Positions 21,120 to 30,008 of a stretch of DNA of 64,000 nucleotides are shown piece after piece (the first letter of the stretch is position 1; the number at the start of each line of letters is the position of its first letter). Below the pieces are notes generated by a model. The model did no database searches. It was not told the DNA's origin and worked only from the letters and a program-made list of their open reading frames with translations. Source of the DNA: Neostapfia colusana (lineage: Eukaryota > Streptophyta > Magnoliopsida > Poales > Poaceae); contig JASWHV010000010.1 of the NCBI GenBank assembly GCA_030760725.1, forward strand, positions 31,067,760 through 31,131,759, in the 5' to 3' direction. The translations under genes were made by a program, and so were the position numbers.

Positions 21120-21375
21120 CACCCCACAATGCACGGTCTCGGCTAATGCTCTAAGCACTACCGCCAAAGAACCAAACGCGACGGGGGCCCGCAAGAGGGC
21201 AACCTGGTGAAGCGGCACGCTATATTCCAAGAAGGACCCATAAGCTCTCCCCCAGCAGGGAAGGTCCCTTCCGAATCATGAAAGCTGCCGCCCCAGGTAC
21301 ACATGCCTTTCAACCGAGAGTGGGATCCATTCCCAAAAAAATCCTTGCCATGAAGCAACACTGTAAGTCCTACTT
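21120..21375 (+). pseudogene. Remnant of pol C-terminus in element B
   Basis: Aligns with the final ~75 codons of E0 pol (GGAAGGTCCCTTCCGAATC matches the WEGPFRV region) but with indels. It is the counterpart of 2655-2875 in A, so the internal deletion of pol predates both insertions. Confidence 0.6.
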
Positions 21376-22733
21376 ACTGAGCATCGGTAGAACATGGTTA
21401 TTCACTTCTGTAATAGACCCCATAGAACTTAGGAACAGAGCTTGGGGTAGCTAAGTCTCAAGGTACGGTACAGGACTACGTCCAGTTTAGCCTGGTTCCG
21501 ACCCTAAGCGCGTAGAGTCTTGCTTCCCTTGTAGACGAGGTGGAACATTGCCCCCATGTACAGCCAGAATTCCACCTATGGGTACGAATATAGAGACCTG
21601 TTCTACTTAGCTCTCTCTCATGCGTTCATTTAAATTATGCATTGATTTTTATGATCGCACTATCTCTGTATGTTCGTCGTACATCTAGCTCCCCCTCTCC
21701 TGCGCTCATCCATAGTCGGCATTTGCTATCCTCCCGAAGGCGGCTGCGCTTGAGGCACCTGCCGATGGCCGAGTGAGTCTCTCGGGCCTCCCCCAGTCAA
21801 GTGTTGCGGTGCCAGTTGGTCACCTCCAGGAAAGGCCAGCGTTGTGCATGAGGGGTCCAGGGTGCGTATCCAGCTTAGCCGGCCCAGAGCCCAAAGCATG
21901 CGCATCCTGCTCTCCGGAGGTCCAGGGGAGTACGTCCGCTTTGCCTGGTCATGAACCCAAAGCGCGTGCACTCTGCTTCCCCAGCACATGGCCCGGTACT
22001 AGGGATCGGACGGCCGTACCCGGACCTCGGATGGAGCCGGAGCTCCGGCGCCTCGTGCACAGAATTGCCCAAGCCCCGTATAGTGGGTCAGGACCATAAG
22101 ACGGATAAGACTAGGAGACGGGAGGGGAGGACCCCCTGAGGAGAATTACGTTTCCTCTATCTATGTGCAGGACCTTCAGGTTACGGCAACAGGGACTGCA
22201 TGAAGTGGGGGGAAAGGAGCTACCAGCTACACCGGCCTGGGACTGGAAGGACCGGGACCTGCCCCTCCAGCAGGGGCGGGGCCCGGGGGCCCCATGTGTC
22301 CAGCAGGCCCGGAACTCTCTCCTCCCTTGAGGAGGGCTCCGGGCTCGCCATGTGGCAGACAGGAACCGGACCTCCCCCCCTCAGCGGGAGGGCTCCGAAA
22401 GCCCTACGTGTCCAACATGACCGGAGCTCCCGTATCTTGAGGAGGGGCACCGGAGCCACCACGTGGCCGGCAGATTTGGACCCCCCCCCCCCCCGTAGGG
22501 CGAGGTTCGGAGACCTCCGGGGGCCCCTAACACGGTTAGGACCCGGCGAAGGTGTCTGTGTGAAGCTCCGAGATTGGAAATGGCCTCTGAGTACCTTGCG
22601 GAGCTAAGGACTCAGCCAGGCAAAGCCAAGAAGGAGGGAAAAAGCATCACAGACACAAGTATCCAAGAGAGTCAAATTAAGCAAGGCTCCATGAGCTGGA
22701 CTACAGACTCGATAAAAAAGGGAGAAACAAGTC
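21376..22733 (+). other. 3' non-coding region of element B
   Basis: AT-rich part near 21590-21680, then G-box/GGAGCTC/GAGGTCCG units (22255-22470) and a C homopolymer at about 22480-22494. The end overlaps the expected transcript terminus of the antisense ORF. No coding frame recognised. Confidence 0.5.
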
Positions 22734-24464
22734 CTAAGGACCTCCTGGCTCTCGCCGGAACCTTGCGGCTACAAGGGCGGCCACATCCTCGACTTCAGCC
22801 CTGGCAGCTTCCTCCCGCTCCGCGGCTGGGCCCTCTCTTGCTGGCTCCAGCGAGAAAGAGGGGTCGCGGCTCTTGAAGCATGCCAGCACATGCGAGGCGA
22901 CCTCTAAAGCTAAGCCACGGCCCTCGGCTTCAAGCTCACTGGCGACCACCGAGTCGAGTTTGTCCAGCTTGGCGCCGATCGACTCCAATGCAGGGATCAC
23001 CTCTGCCACCTTCAATGCGGGAGTTGCGGCCCTCACCGGACTGAAGCCAAGAGGGATCAGGGCGGACCCCGCTCGATCCACGAAGCTTGAGACCGCAAGG
23101 GCCTCGGAGGACCGCAAGGCTGAGAGCTCCTCCACCTCGCGGCGGGCCGCCTGCAGAGCCTCCAGGTTCCTCTCGGAGAATTCCTTCTCCTTGGCCGCCA
23201 TGGAACTCTCCCGAAGGCGGAGAGTCTCGGCTAGCCGCTCCAACTCAGCGGCCTTGAAGCCGGCAGTCAACTCCCGGTCCAAGACCGCCCGGCGATCATG
23301 GGAGACCTGTTCCTCCCTCAAGTCAAGGTCTGCCTTCAGAATCTCCAGCTCGTCCATCCGAGCTCGGAGGTCATCCTCGCCCACGGCCAGCTGCGCGGCG
23401 ACCCTCTCTGCCTCAGCTGCCACGGAACGCTCCCGCTCCTCAACGGCGAGTTCGCGGCGCTCCAACCGCTGCCGTATTTCCACAGCAGCAGAGAGGCTCT
23501 CTTCGGCCCGGGCGTGTGCCTCCAGGGCCTCCCTGTTGATCCGCCGTGACTGGGTGTCCATGCGGTCAACAGCCCGCTTCATCCGGTCGACGAGCGCTTC
23601 CCTGAAGTCGAGCAACTCCCGCCTGGAGTCGAGCTCGCTCTTAACCTTCGTGGTCCTCTCCCGCAAAAGGTTCCCCCAGATGAGGAGGCGGTCCCGTTCA
23701 ACCGTATACTCCTCCCGCTCGCGCCCTAGCGCAGTTAAGACCTGCCGGACGCTCGACTCGGCAAGCGCGAAGGCGTCCGCCAGAGGCAATGGAGCAACAG
23801 AGGCTGGGGCAGCCCCTCCGACCTCCTCCATTACCTCGTCCTCAGGAGGGGCCGACGCACCAGCAGCCGAGACGAGACGCCGATCAGGAGAAGCTTGCTC
23901 CGCGGCTCTGGCGGCCAGGCCAGCCGGGCTCTTTTCAGCTTCTGGCTCCTTGACCTGAGGAGAGGGACGAGCCGGGGAAGGCGGTGCTGGAGAAGAAGCC
24001 AGGCCGCCTAGCGCAGGATCAACCTGTGCTGGCTCGGGGGCCGCGGTGGCCGTCTCGGCAGGAAGAGACGACGCCGCCGCGGAGTCCGGGCACACCGGAA
24101 CAGGAGAAGTCCGCGCTGGCCTGGGGGCCGCGGCCGTTGCCCCTGGCTCCGAGCGTATCGGCACAGATTCCCCGCAAGACGGGGAAGGCCGAGAAGCGCG
24201 GACACTCCAGCGGGCTCTGAACCCCGACTTCCGAGCCGGGGTAGGATTTCCAGAGCCCACTACCGTCTCCGACGGCCGCTCCGCAGTCGCATGGAATGGC
24301 GGAACAGGGGACGCCCCAGAGGCTTCCCCGAGCGCATCTGCCCGGGGCCTCTTCGAGTCGCCACCGGAGGGAGTGTCAGGCACCCCAGAATCCCGACTCG
24401 GCACCGACGCCGTTGCTGGAGGAGATCGAGCGCGTTTCTTCTCTGGCAGCGGGTTGGAAGCCAT
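22734..24464 (-). CDS. Antisense 576-residue coiled-coil protein of element B
   Basis: Runs opposite to gag between the gag/pol remnant and the 3' LTR. The ATG at 24464-24462 sits in GCCATGGC, a strong plant start context, preceded by a pyrimidine-rich leader; an open frame extends 13 codons further upstream without an ATG. Residues 1-45 contain basic clusters KKRAR and KRPR that could act as nuclear signals; 46-225 are Pro/Ala/Ser rich; about 229-450 form a charged Leu/Glu/Arg heptad region predicted as coiled coil; 450-576 hold hydrophobic helices and a basic tail. No catalytic motif. Uninterrupted although the gag of the same element has three lesions. Tat elements of other grasses, for example maize Grande, are known for antisense ORFs; whether this one is related I cannot tell. 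High GC content alone favours long frames, so expression is unproven. Confidence 0.7.
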   Translation of the reverse strand: MASNPLPEKKRARSPPATASVPSRDSGVPDTPSGGDSKRPRADALGEASGASPVPPFHATAERPSETVVGSGNPTPARKSGFRARWSVRASRPSPSCGESVPIRSEPGATAAAPRPARTSPVPVCPDSAAASSLPAETATAAPEPAQVDPALGGLASSPAPPSPARPSPQVKEPEAEKSPAGLAARAAEQASPDRRLVSAAGASAPPEDEVMEEVGGAAPASVAPLPLADAFALAESSVRQVLTALGREREEYTVERDRLLIWGNLLRERTTKVKSELDSRRELLDFREALVDRMKRAVDRMDTQSRRINREALEAHARAEESLSAAVEIRQRLERRELAVEERERSVAAEAERVAAQLAVGEDDLRARMDELEILKADLDLREEQVSHDRRAVLDRELTAGFKAAELERLAETLRLRESSMAAKEKEFSERNLEALQAARREVEELSALRSSEALAVSSFVDRAGSALIPLGFSPVRAATPALKVAEVIPALESIGAKLDKLDSVVASELEAEGRGLALEVASHVLACFKSRDPSFSLEPAREGPAAEREEAARAEVEDVAALVAARFRREPGGP

Positions 24465-24935
24465 GGCAAGGGAGAACTCAAAGGCAAGAGAGCAAAAGCA
24501 CAAGAGTCCGGGAGGAAACGCAGAGAAGTGCGAAGGGAAGCTGCAATGTGGGTAAGACCCCCTCTAAAAAGCTTCCCGGTGCAGTTCCAAGCGATTCGGA
24601 ACTCTTCGAATACCCCGCACCCGCAACTGCTTCGGTTCCTAGACCGAGTGCCGATGACGGGTGGGCCCAAGCCGCTTAACTAAAGCAGTGGGGTCAAGGA
24701 GTCAGTCTCCTGAGAAGATGAGCCGGCTAGGCACTTCGGCGGTTCCTGAAGAAAGCGCCGCAACGTGCAGAAGTGGCAGCCTTGGGAACCGCCGCAGTAA
24801 AAGCGATCATCAAGTGAGCGCATGCTCTCACGATTCCGTGGCTGTTCGTGCTCCGGCAGCGGTCAATTCGGGACTTGAAGGAAGTGCGCAGATCAGAAGA
24901 GACGGAGGTCCCACCTCGGGCTCGATATCTCCCCC

Positions 24936-24955
24936 GAGATGGGCCCGGGGGCCAC
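24936..24955 (+). other. Polypurine-tract region of element B
   Basis: GAGATGGGCCCGGGGGCCAC immediately before the 3' LTR. Confidence 0.55.
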
Positions 24956-25146
24956 TGTCGGTACCTGAGATATGGGGTACCCCCGCGCACAGGGTAAAAT
25001 GCCTAAGGTACTCGCCCTTCTCCGCAGGGAGAGCTCCGAAGACGCCACGCGTCCAGCGGGGCCGGACCTCCCTCTCCGCAGAGGAGAGCTCCGGGCCCGC
25101 CATGTGGGATACAGAAGCCGGACCTCCCACTCCGTGGGAGAGAGGT
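24956..25146 (+). repeat. 3' LTR of element B, truncated after 191 bp
   Basis: Matches 17944-18134 until GGGAGAGAGGT; the next base starts sequence of chromovirus G. No target duplication or LTR terminus marks the joint, so this is a deletion junction. Confidence 0.75.
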
Positions 25147-25728
25147 ATGTTGGTTAATGTTTGGATGGAACACGGGAAGTGATGGAGGTATGTTGGTAAT
25201 TTCATACATGCTGGGAATACATTCATCTAAAGTTAAGTTGCTGTTTTATCACGGTTTTATAAATCTGCTTTTCTGCAAATAAGCCTTTTATAACTACCTT
25301 GTTTATGAGCTGCATGTCATGTGTTATTCCCACACTTGCTGAGTACATCATTGTACTCAAACTTGCATTATTATTTCTTCATCAACAGCAAGAGAAGACT
25401 ACTATGAAGACCGAGTAGAGCATTATGGCGTGTGATCTGTTCTCAACCTTGCCTGTGGAGGGAGTAGAGATGGAGCCACTTCTGCTTAGTTTTGCTTCCG
25501 CATTAGTTTTTGCTTCCGCATTTAAATAAGATTTCCGCTGCGTAGAAATAAGGACTTCCAAGCATGAGTCCAAGACTCATGAGGTGCTGTAATAAACTCT
25601 GTTATTCGTGGTAATATATAATCTGAATTCAGTTTGTGGAACGTATGTGTATGTGTGATGAACATCCTGGGCACACATATGCATTAGTTCTCGGTTCCGT
25701 GGTTTTCCACAGAATTGAGGGCGTCACA
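25147..25728 (+). repeat. 3' portion of the 5' LTR of chromovirus G
   Basis: Ends GGGCGTCACA, three bases before the primer site. AT-rich, unlike the Tat LTRs. It does not overlap the 3' LTR fragment, which lacks the corresponding end, so the pair cannot be compared. Confidence 0.65.
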
Positions 25729-25731
25729 GAT

Positions 25732-25744
25732 TGGTATCAGAGCC
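25732..25744 (+). other. Primer-binding site of chromovirus G
   Basis: TGGTATCAGAGCC, complementary to the 3' end of plant initiator methionine tRNA, the usual primer of chromoviruses and many plant retroelements. A related copy GATATTAGAGCCACGG at 25790-25805 is a local near-duplication. Confidence 0.85.
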
Positions 25745-26010
25745 ACGGGTTGACAGTAGGTTACACGCCTTAGATAGAAGCCTTAGATTGATATTAGAGC
25801 CACGGGTGGACAGCAAGTTACGCCCCTAAATAGAAGTCATAGGTAGCTAAGCCACACTGACCAAGGGAATCATCCTAGGGTGAATAACTTAGATTGGCTT
25901 TGAAACCACCTTGGCATAGGGAACCATCCTTGAATAGGAGTTGAGTGGGCCCTTGTGATGATTATTTGTGAATATGTGCTTAGTGTGAGTGGTGGGACGT
26001 CTCAAAAACA

Positions 26011-28704
26011 TTGTCCATATCCACACATAAGAAGAAGGACGGAACCCAAAGAATGTGCGTGGACTACAGGTCTCTCAACGAGGTAACAATCAAGAATAAA
26101 TACCCTCTGCCCCGTATAGAGGACCAGTTCGATCAAATGAAAGGAGCCCAAATGTTCTCCAAGATTGATCTTCGGTCGGGATATTTCCAGCTGAAGATTA
26201 AGCCCTCCGATATACCTAAGACAGCCTTTCGGACGCGGTATGGTTCATATGAATATACCGTTATGTCTTTTGGATTGACGAATGCACCCGCATACTTCAT
26301 GTACCTTATGAATAAGGTTTTCATGGAGTACTTGGACAAGTTTGTCGTGGTTTTCATCGACGACATTATGGTGTATTCGAAAAGTGAGGAGGAGCATGAA
26401 GAACATCTGAGATTGACCATGCAGAAGTTGCGAGAGCATCAGTTGTATGCCAAGCTCAACAAATGTCAATTTTGGCTAAAAGAAATATCCTTCCTAGGCC
26501 ACATCATCTCCAAGGAAGGGGTATCGGTTGATCCTGGAAAGGTGAGAGATGTTCCGAAGTGGGACCAACCGAAGAGCGTGAGGGATATTCAGAGTTTCCT
26601 TTGGATGGCAGGATACTATCGGCGCTTCATTAAAGACTTCTCTAAAATAGCGAAACCTATGACGGAGTTGCTAACGAAGGGGAAGATCTTTCAATGGACA
26701 CAAGCCTGCCAAGAAAGTTTTGAGGAACTCAAGAAAAGGCTAACCACAGCACCAGTTCTGGTATTGCCAGACGTAAGCAAGAGCTTTGACATATATTGTG
26801 ACGCATCCAGACAAGGGCTCGGGTGTGTACTCATGCAGGAAGGACAAGTGGTAGCCTATGCCTCACGACAATTAAAGAAGCACGAGCTTAACTATCCTAC
26901 ACATGATTTGGAGTTAGCAGCAGTGGTGCATGCATTGAAGATTTGGAGACATTATATCCTTGGTCATCGATGTGAGATCTATACAGATCATAAAAGCCTC
27001 AAGTACATATTTACACAAACGGACTTGAATTTGAGGCAACGTCGATGGTTAGAACTCATCAAGGATTATGATGTGGGAATCAAGTACCACCCCGGGAAGG
27101 CCAATGTGGTCGCTGACGCATTGAGCAGAAAGGGAGCATGCCACCAACTCAAGGTTCGGGAGCTACCACCCAAACTACGTAAGGAGTTCGAACGGTTACA
27201 CCTCGGATTCTTGAATATCACGGAAATGATGGAGATCCACTCCTCATTGGAGCAAGAAATAAGAAAGGGACAAGCAACGGACGAGGGGATCAAGGAAATC
27301 AAGGAAAGAATCCGACAAGGGATAGAGAAGGATTTCAAAGAGGATGAAAAGGGTACGCTTTGGCTAGGAAAAAGGATTTGTGTGCCAAACCTAAGACACC
27401 TTCGCGACATGATATTGAAGGAGGCACATGATTCACCCTATTCCATACATCCAGGGAGCACCAAAATGTACAAGGACTTGAAAACTTGCTATTGGTGGGA
27501 TGGTATGAAGAGGGATATAGCCGAACACGTTGCCCTATGCGACACATGCCAACTGGTAAAAGCCGAACATCAAAAACCCGCTGGGTTATTGCAACCTTTA
27601 AAAATACCTGAATGGAAATGGGAGGACATCAGTATGGACTTTATTGTTGGATTGCCAAGAACTCAGTCAGGATACGACTCCATCCGGGTCATTGTGGACC
27701 GGTTGACCAAAACCGCCCATTTTCTTCCGGTAAAGACCAGTTACAACGTTACACAGTTGGCAGAGTTGTACATGGAGCAGATTGTGTGCCGTCATGGAGT
27801 TCCGAAGAGGATAGTCTCAGATCAAGGTTCTCAGTTTACCTCTAGATTCTGGAGGAAGCTGCAGAAAGCCATGGGTACACGACTAGATTTTAGCTCCTCC
27901 TATCACCCAGAAACAGATGGACAAACCGAGAGGACGAACAAAATTTTGGAGGACATGCTGAGAGCTTGCGCCTTGAAACATGGGCGTAGTTGGGATAGGA
28001 GTTTACCGTATGCCGAGTTCTCCTATAACAACAGCTATCAAGCTAGCTTGAAGATGTCGCCTTTCGAAGCCTTATATGGTAGACGGTGTAGAACGCCACT
28101 GTTCTGGAACGAGAATGGAGAGAACCAGGTGTTTGGACCCAAAGTACTACAAGAGGCTGAAAAGCAAGTCCAAACGATACGGGAGAACTTAAAGGCTGCT
28201 CAGTCACGACAGAAAGGCTATGCGGACAATAGGCGTAGGAAGTTGACCTTCGAAGTAGGAGACTTCGTATACCTTAAGGTATCGCCTATCCGAGGCCAAC
28301 GACGTTTTAACGTCAAATGCAAACTAGCGCCTCGCTACATCGGACCATTTAAGATTTTGGACAAGCGAGGAGAAGTAGCCTATCAACTAGAGCTCCCAAA
28401 CCACCTCTGCGACGTACATGACGTGTTTCATGTATCCCAGCTCAAGAAGTGCTTGAGAGTACCAGAGGAACAAGTGTCGATGGGAGAACTTAAACTTCAA
28501 GAAGACCTGACCTACGCAGAACACCCTGTCCGAATCTTGGACGCAAAGGAAAGGGTCACCCGAAACAAAGTGATTCGATGGTGCAAGGTACAATGGAGTC
28601 ATCATACTGAAGCTGAAGCCACATGGGAGCGTGAAGAGGATATTAAGGCTGAATTCCCCTATCTATTTTCTACTAACGAATCTCGACGGCGAGATTCAAT
28701 TTAA
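26011..28704 (+). CDS. pol: Chromovirus G pol: RT, RNase H, integrase, chromodomain; 5'-truncated
   Basis: An open frame of 897 codons with no ATG at its 5' end; homology begins at KKKDGTQRMCVDYRSLNEVT, so the N-terminal third of RT, the protease and gag are gone. RT has KIDLRSGYFQL and VVFIDDIMVYS (catalytic Asp-Asp). RNase H has IYCDASRQGLG and YTDHKSLKY. Integrase has the zinc region (HPGSTKMY ... CDTCQ) and a D,D-35-E core (MDFIVGLP, SDQGSQF, TERTN). The C-terminus HPVRILDAKERVTRNKV ... WEREEDIKAEFP is a chromodomain, which targets integration to modified histones in this clade. The rest is remarkably free of stops given the large deletion. It cannot make particles by itself. Confidence 0.85.
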   Translation: MSISTHKKKDGTQRMCVDYRSLNEVTIKNKYPLPRIEDQFDQMKGAQMFSKIDLRSGYFQLKIKPSDIPKTAFRTRYGSYEYTVMSFGLTNAPAYFMYLMNKVFMEYLDKFVVVFIDDIMVYSKSEEEHEEHLRLTMQKLREHQLYAKLNKCQFWLKEISFLGHIISKEGVSVDPGKVRDVPKWDQPKSVRDIQSFLWMAGYYRRFIKDFSKIAKPMTELLTKGKIFQWTQACQESFEELKKRLTTAPVLVLPDVSKSFDIYCDASRQGLGCVLMQEGQVVAYASRQLKKHELNYPTHDLELAAVVHALKIWRHYILGHRCEIYTDHKSLKYIFTQTDLNLRQRRWLELIKDYDVGIKYHPGKANVVADALSRKGACHQLKVRELPPKLRKEFERLHLGFLNITEMMEIHSSLEQEIRKGQATDEGIKEIKERIRQGIEKDFKEDEKGTLWLGKRICVPNLRHLRDMILKEAHDSPYSIHPGSTKMYKDLKTCYWWDGMKRDIAEHVALCDTCQLVKAEHQKPAGLLQPLKIPEWKWEDISMDFIVGLPRTQSGYDSIRVIVDRLTKTAHFLPVKTSYNVTQLAELYMEQIVCRHGVPKRIVSDQGSQFTSRFWRKLQKAMGTRLDFSSSYHPETDGQTERTNKILEDMLRACALKHGRSWDRSLPYAEFSYNNSYQASLKMSPFEALYGRRCRTPLFWNENGENQVFGPKVLQEAEKQVQTIRENLKAAQSRQKGYADNRRRKLTFEVGDFVYLKVSPIRGQRRFNVKCKLAPRYIGPFKILDKRGEVAYQLELPNHLCDVHDVFHVSQLKKCLRVPEEQVSMGELKLQEDLTYAEHPVRILDAKERVTRNKVIRWCKVQWSHHTEAEATWEREEDIKAEFPYLFSTNESRRRDSI

Positions 28705-28716
28705 GGGGGGTAGATT
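28701..28716 (+). other. Polypurine tract of chromovirus G
   Basis: TTAAGGGGGGTAGATT directly before the LTR start. Confidence 0.6.
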
Positions 28717-28866
28717 TGTGACACCCTCATCCCGGGTGTCAGCATATGTTCATGTTTTATGAAGAAGAAAAAAATTTTTAGAAAAGAGGGAACAGAAAAA
28801 AGTATCAAAAGGATAGCCAGTAAAAGCTCTCTGAGAGCGCCGAAGGCAACTTCCACGACCAGCAGA

Positions 28867-29397
28867 CCACGTGGCGTGTTTGGAACTCATTCCCAAGAGA
28901 TAGGGAGAGGTCCGACGCTAAACAGGATACGTGGCAGGCTCGGGGGTCACCTCCGCAATTGGAAAGAGGTCCGACCCTGTGGGACGCGTGTTGCCCGTGG
29001 AGCTAGCCTCTGCGGAAGAAGCAAAGGCATTTTTCATGTGACACATGTCACCTTCGGAGCTAGTCCTCGCGGAAGTTAGGGGACCAGTCGCATGGGATAC
29101 GTGTTAATCTCGGAACCCATCTCCGAGAAGTCCGGATCTATTGAACACGTGTCGCCACCGGAGCTTATCTCCGGAGGTCCGTCGCTGCTGGACACGTGTC
29201 GACCTCGGGGCATGTCCCTGAGGGAAGGAAAGGCGGAAAGACCGGCACCCACACGTGGCGTGCGCGGAGCTCGTCTCCGAAGAAGAGGGAGGTCTCGATC
29301 GATTGACACGCGGCACAACCGGAGCTCGTCTCTATGGATGAGGAGATACCAGGCCCGGAGAACACGTGGAGCTTCCGGAGCTCATCATCACGTAGGT
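28867..29397 (+). repeat. G-box repeat array in chromovirus G U3
   Basis: Eight or nine degenerate units of about 45-65 bp with CACGTG-type cores: CCACGTGGC at 28867, ACACGTGT at 29145 and 29192, CACACGTGGC near 29251, AACACGTGGAG near 29363. Units alternate with CGGAGCT...CTCCG and GAGGTCCG motifs. These are candidate bZIP/bHLH binding sites upstream of the TATA box. Confidence 0.65.
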
Positions 29398-29559
29398 AGC
29401 GAGTTCTGGAGCGGTTTTTACGCGTAAAGATACCGGTACGCAACATAAACCGATCTAAATTCCACGATGTTACCAAAGATAAGACGTTAGGATCCAACAA
29501 AGATCTGAATAAGACTCTTATTCGGGATCCAATCAGTATAGGACTCTTCTCTTCCCGAT

Positions 29560-29567
29560 TATAAATA
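29560..29567 (+). promoter_or_regulatory. TATA box of chromovirus G LTR
   Basis: TATAAATA about 165 bases after the G-box array. Confidence 0.6.
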
Positions 29568-30008
29568 GAACCCAAAACCTCTGGCCGAAACCACAAACTT
29601 CTCTTTCAAATCCTGAGCCGATGACTTAGAGCCTAGCCCTAACTCGTCGAGCAAACCATCGCTGAAGTGCAACAAGGGAGATCATCGGAGAAGAACCAAA
29701 CGGTCTGAGGAGGACCTCGAAGTCAAGAAAAACGTGAGGTAGGACTTCAATACCACCTTACGACATCATGTTGTTCATCTCTTTGCATCTGTTCTTCGAT
29801 TCCTTTCGAACAGAAGCCTTTTCGTGGACAGATCACTCGATGATCAGTTTGATCTAAAAACAAGATCATCACCACGACCACCTTTGATTCGAACATCTCT
29901 GACCATGCAAGCCATGAAAAACACGTACAGATCAATCTAATGAAACTAACCATAGGATAACATGCATGTGCATCATCGCATCTAGTTTAGGGTTTTGTGC
30001 ATGATATT

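Larger units (their letters stand above)
17944..25146 (+). mobile_element. Element B: non-autonomous Tat-type element, same family as A
   Basis: 5' LTR, primer site, gag, pol remnant, 3' non-coding region, antisense coiled-coil ORF, polypurine region and the first 191 bases of the 3' LTR, where a deletion junction to chromovirus G follows. The two LTR parts share a private CTCCGTGGG variant (others have CCGCGGG), supporting that they belong together. By eye they differ at 5 of 191 positions. Confidence 0.85.
25147..30008 (+). mobile_element. Chromovirus G: Ty3/gypsy element lacking gag and protease
   Basis: 5' LTR fragment, methionine-tRNA-type primer site, only about 280 bases, then RT to chromodomain, polypurine tract and the first 1292 bases of the 3' LTR, where element C is inserted (expected duplication ATATT, 30004-30008). 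The internal deletion removes gag, protease and the start of RT. Confidence 0.8.
28717..30008 (+). repeat. 3' LTR of chromovirus G, cut by element C
   Basis: Begins TGTGACACCC, with the short inverted repeat GACACCCTCATCCCGGGTGTC. Includes the G-box array and a TATA box. It stops at 30008, where TGTCGGTACC of element C starts. Confidence 0.75.

Noticed and set aside
22873..23958. 361-codon plus-strand frame opposite the antisense ORF of B
   Set aside because: It is the Ser/Arg-rich shadow of the coiled-coil ORF; GC-rich codons keep the complement open. The opposite frame has the better start context and is conserved in A.
27066..27410. Minus-strand frames inside chromovirus G pol
   Set aside because: Complement shadows of the pol frame, which has clear RT/RNase H/integrase motifs.
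29600..30000. Host gene fragment after the G-box array
   Set aside because: No frame or splice pattern; position between TATA box and the element C insertion fits R-U5 of the chromovirus LTR.
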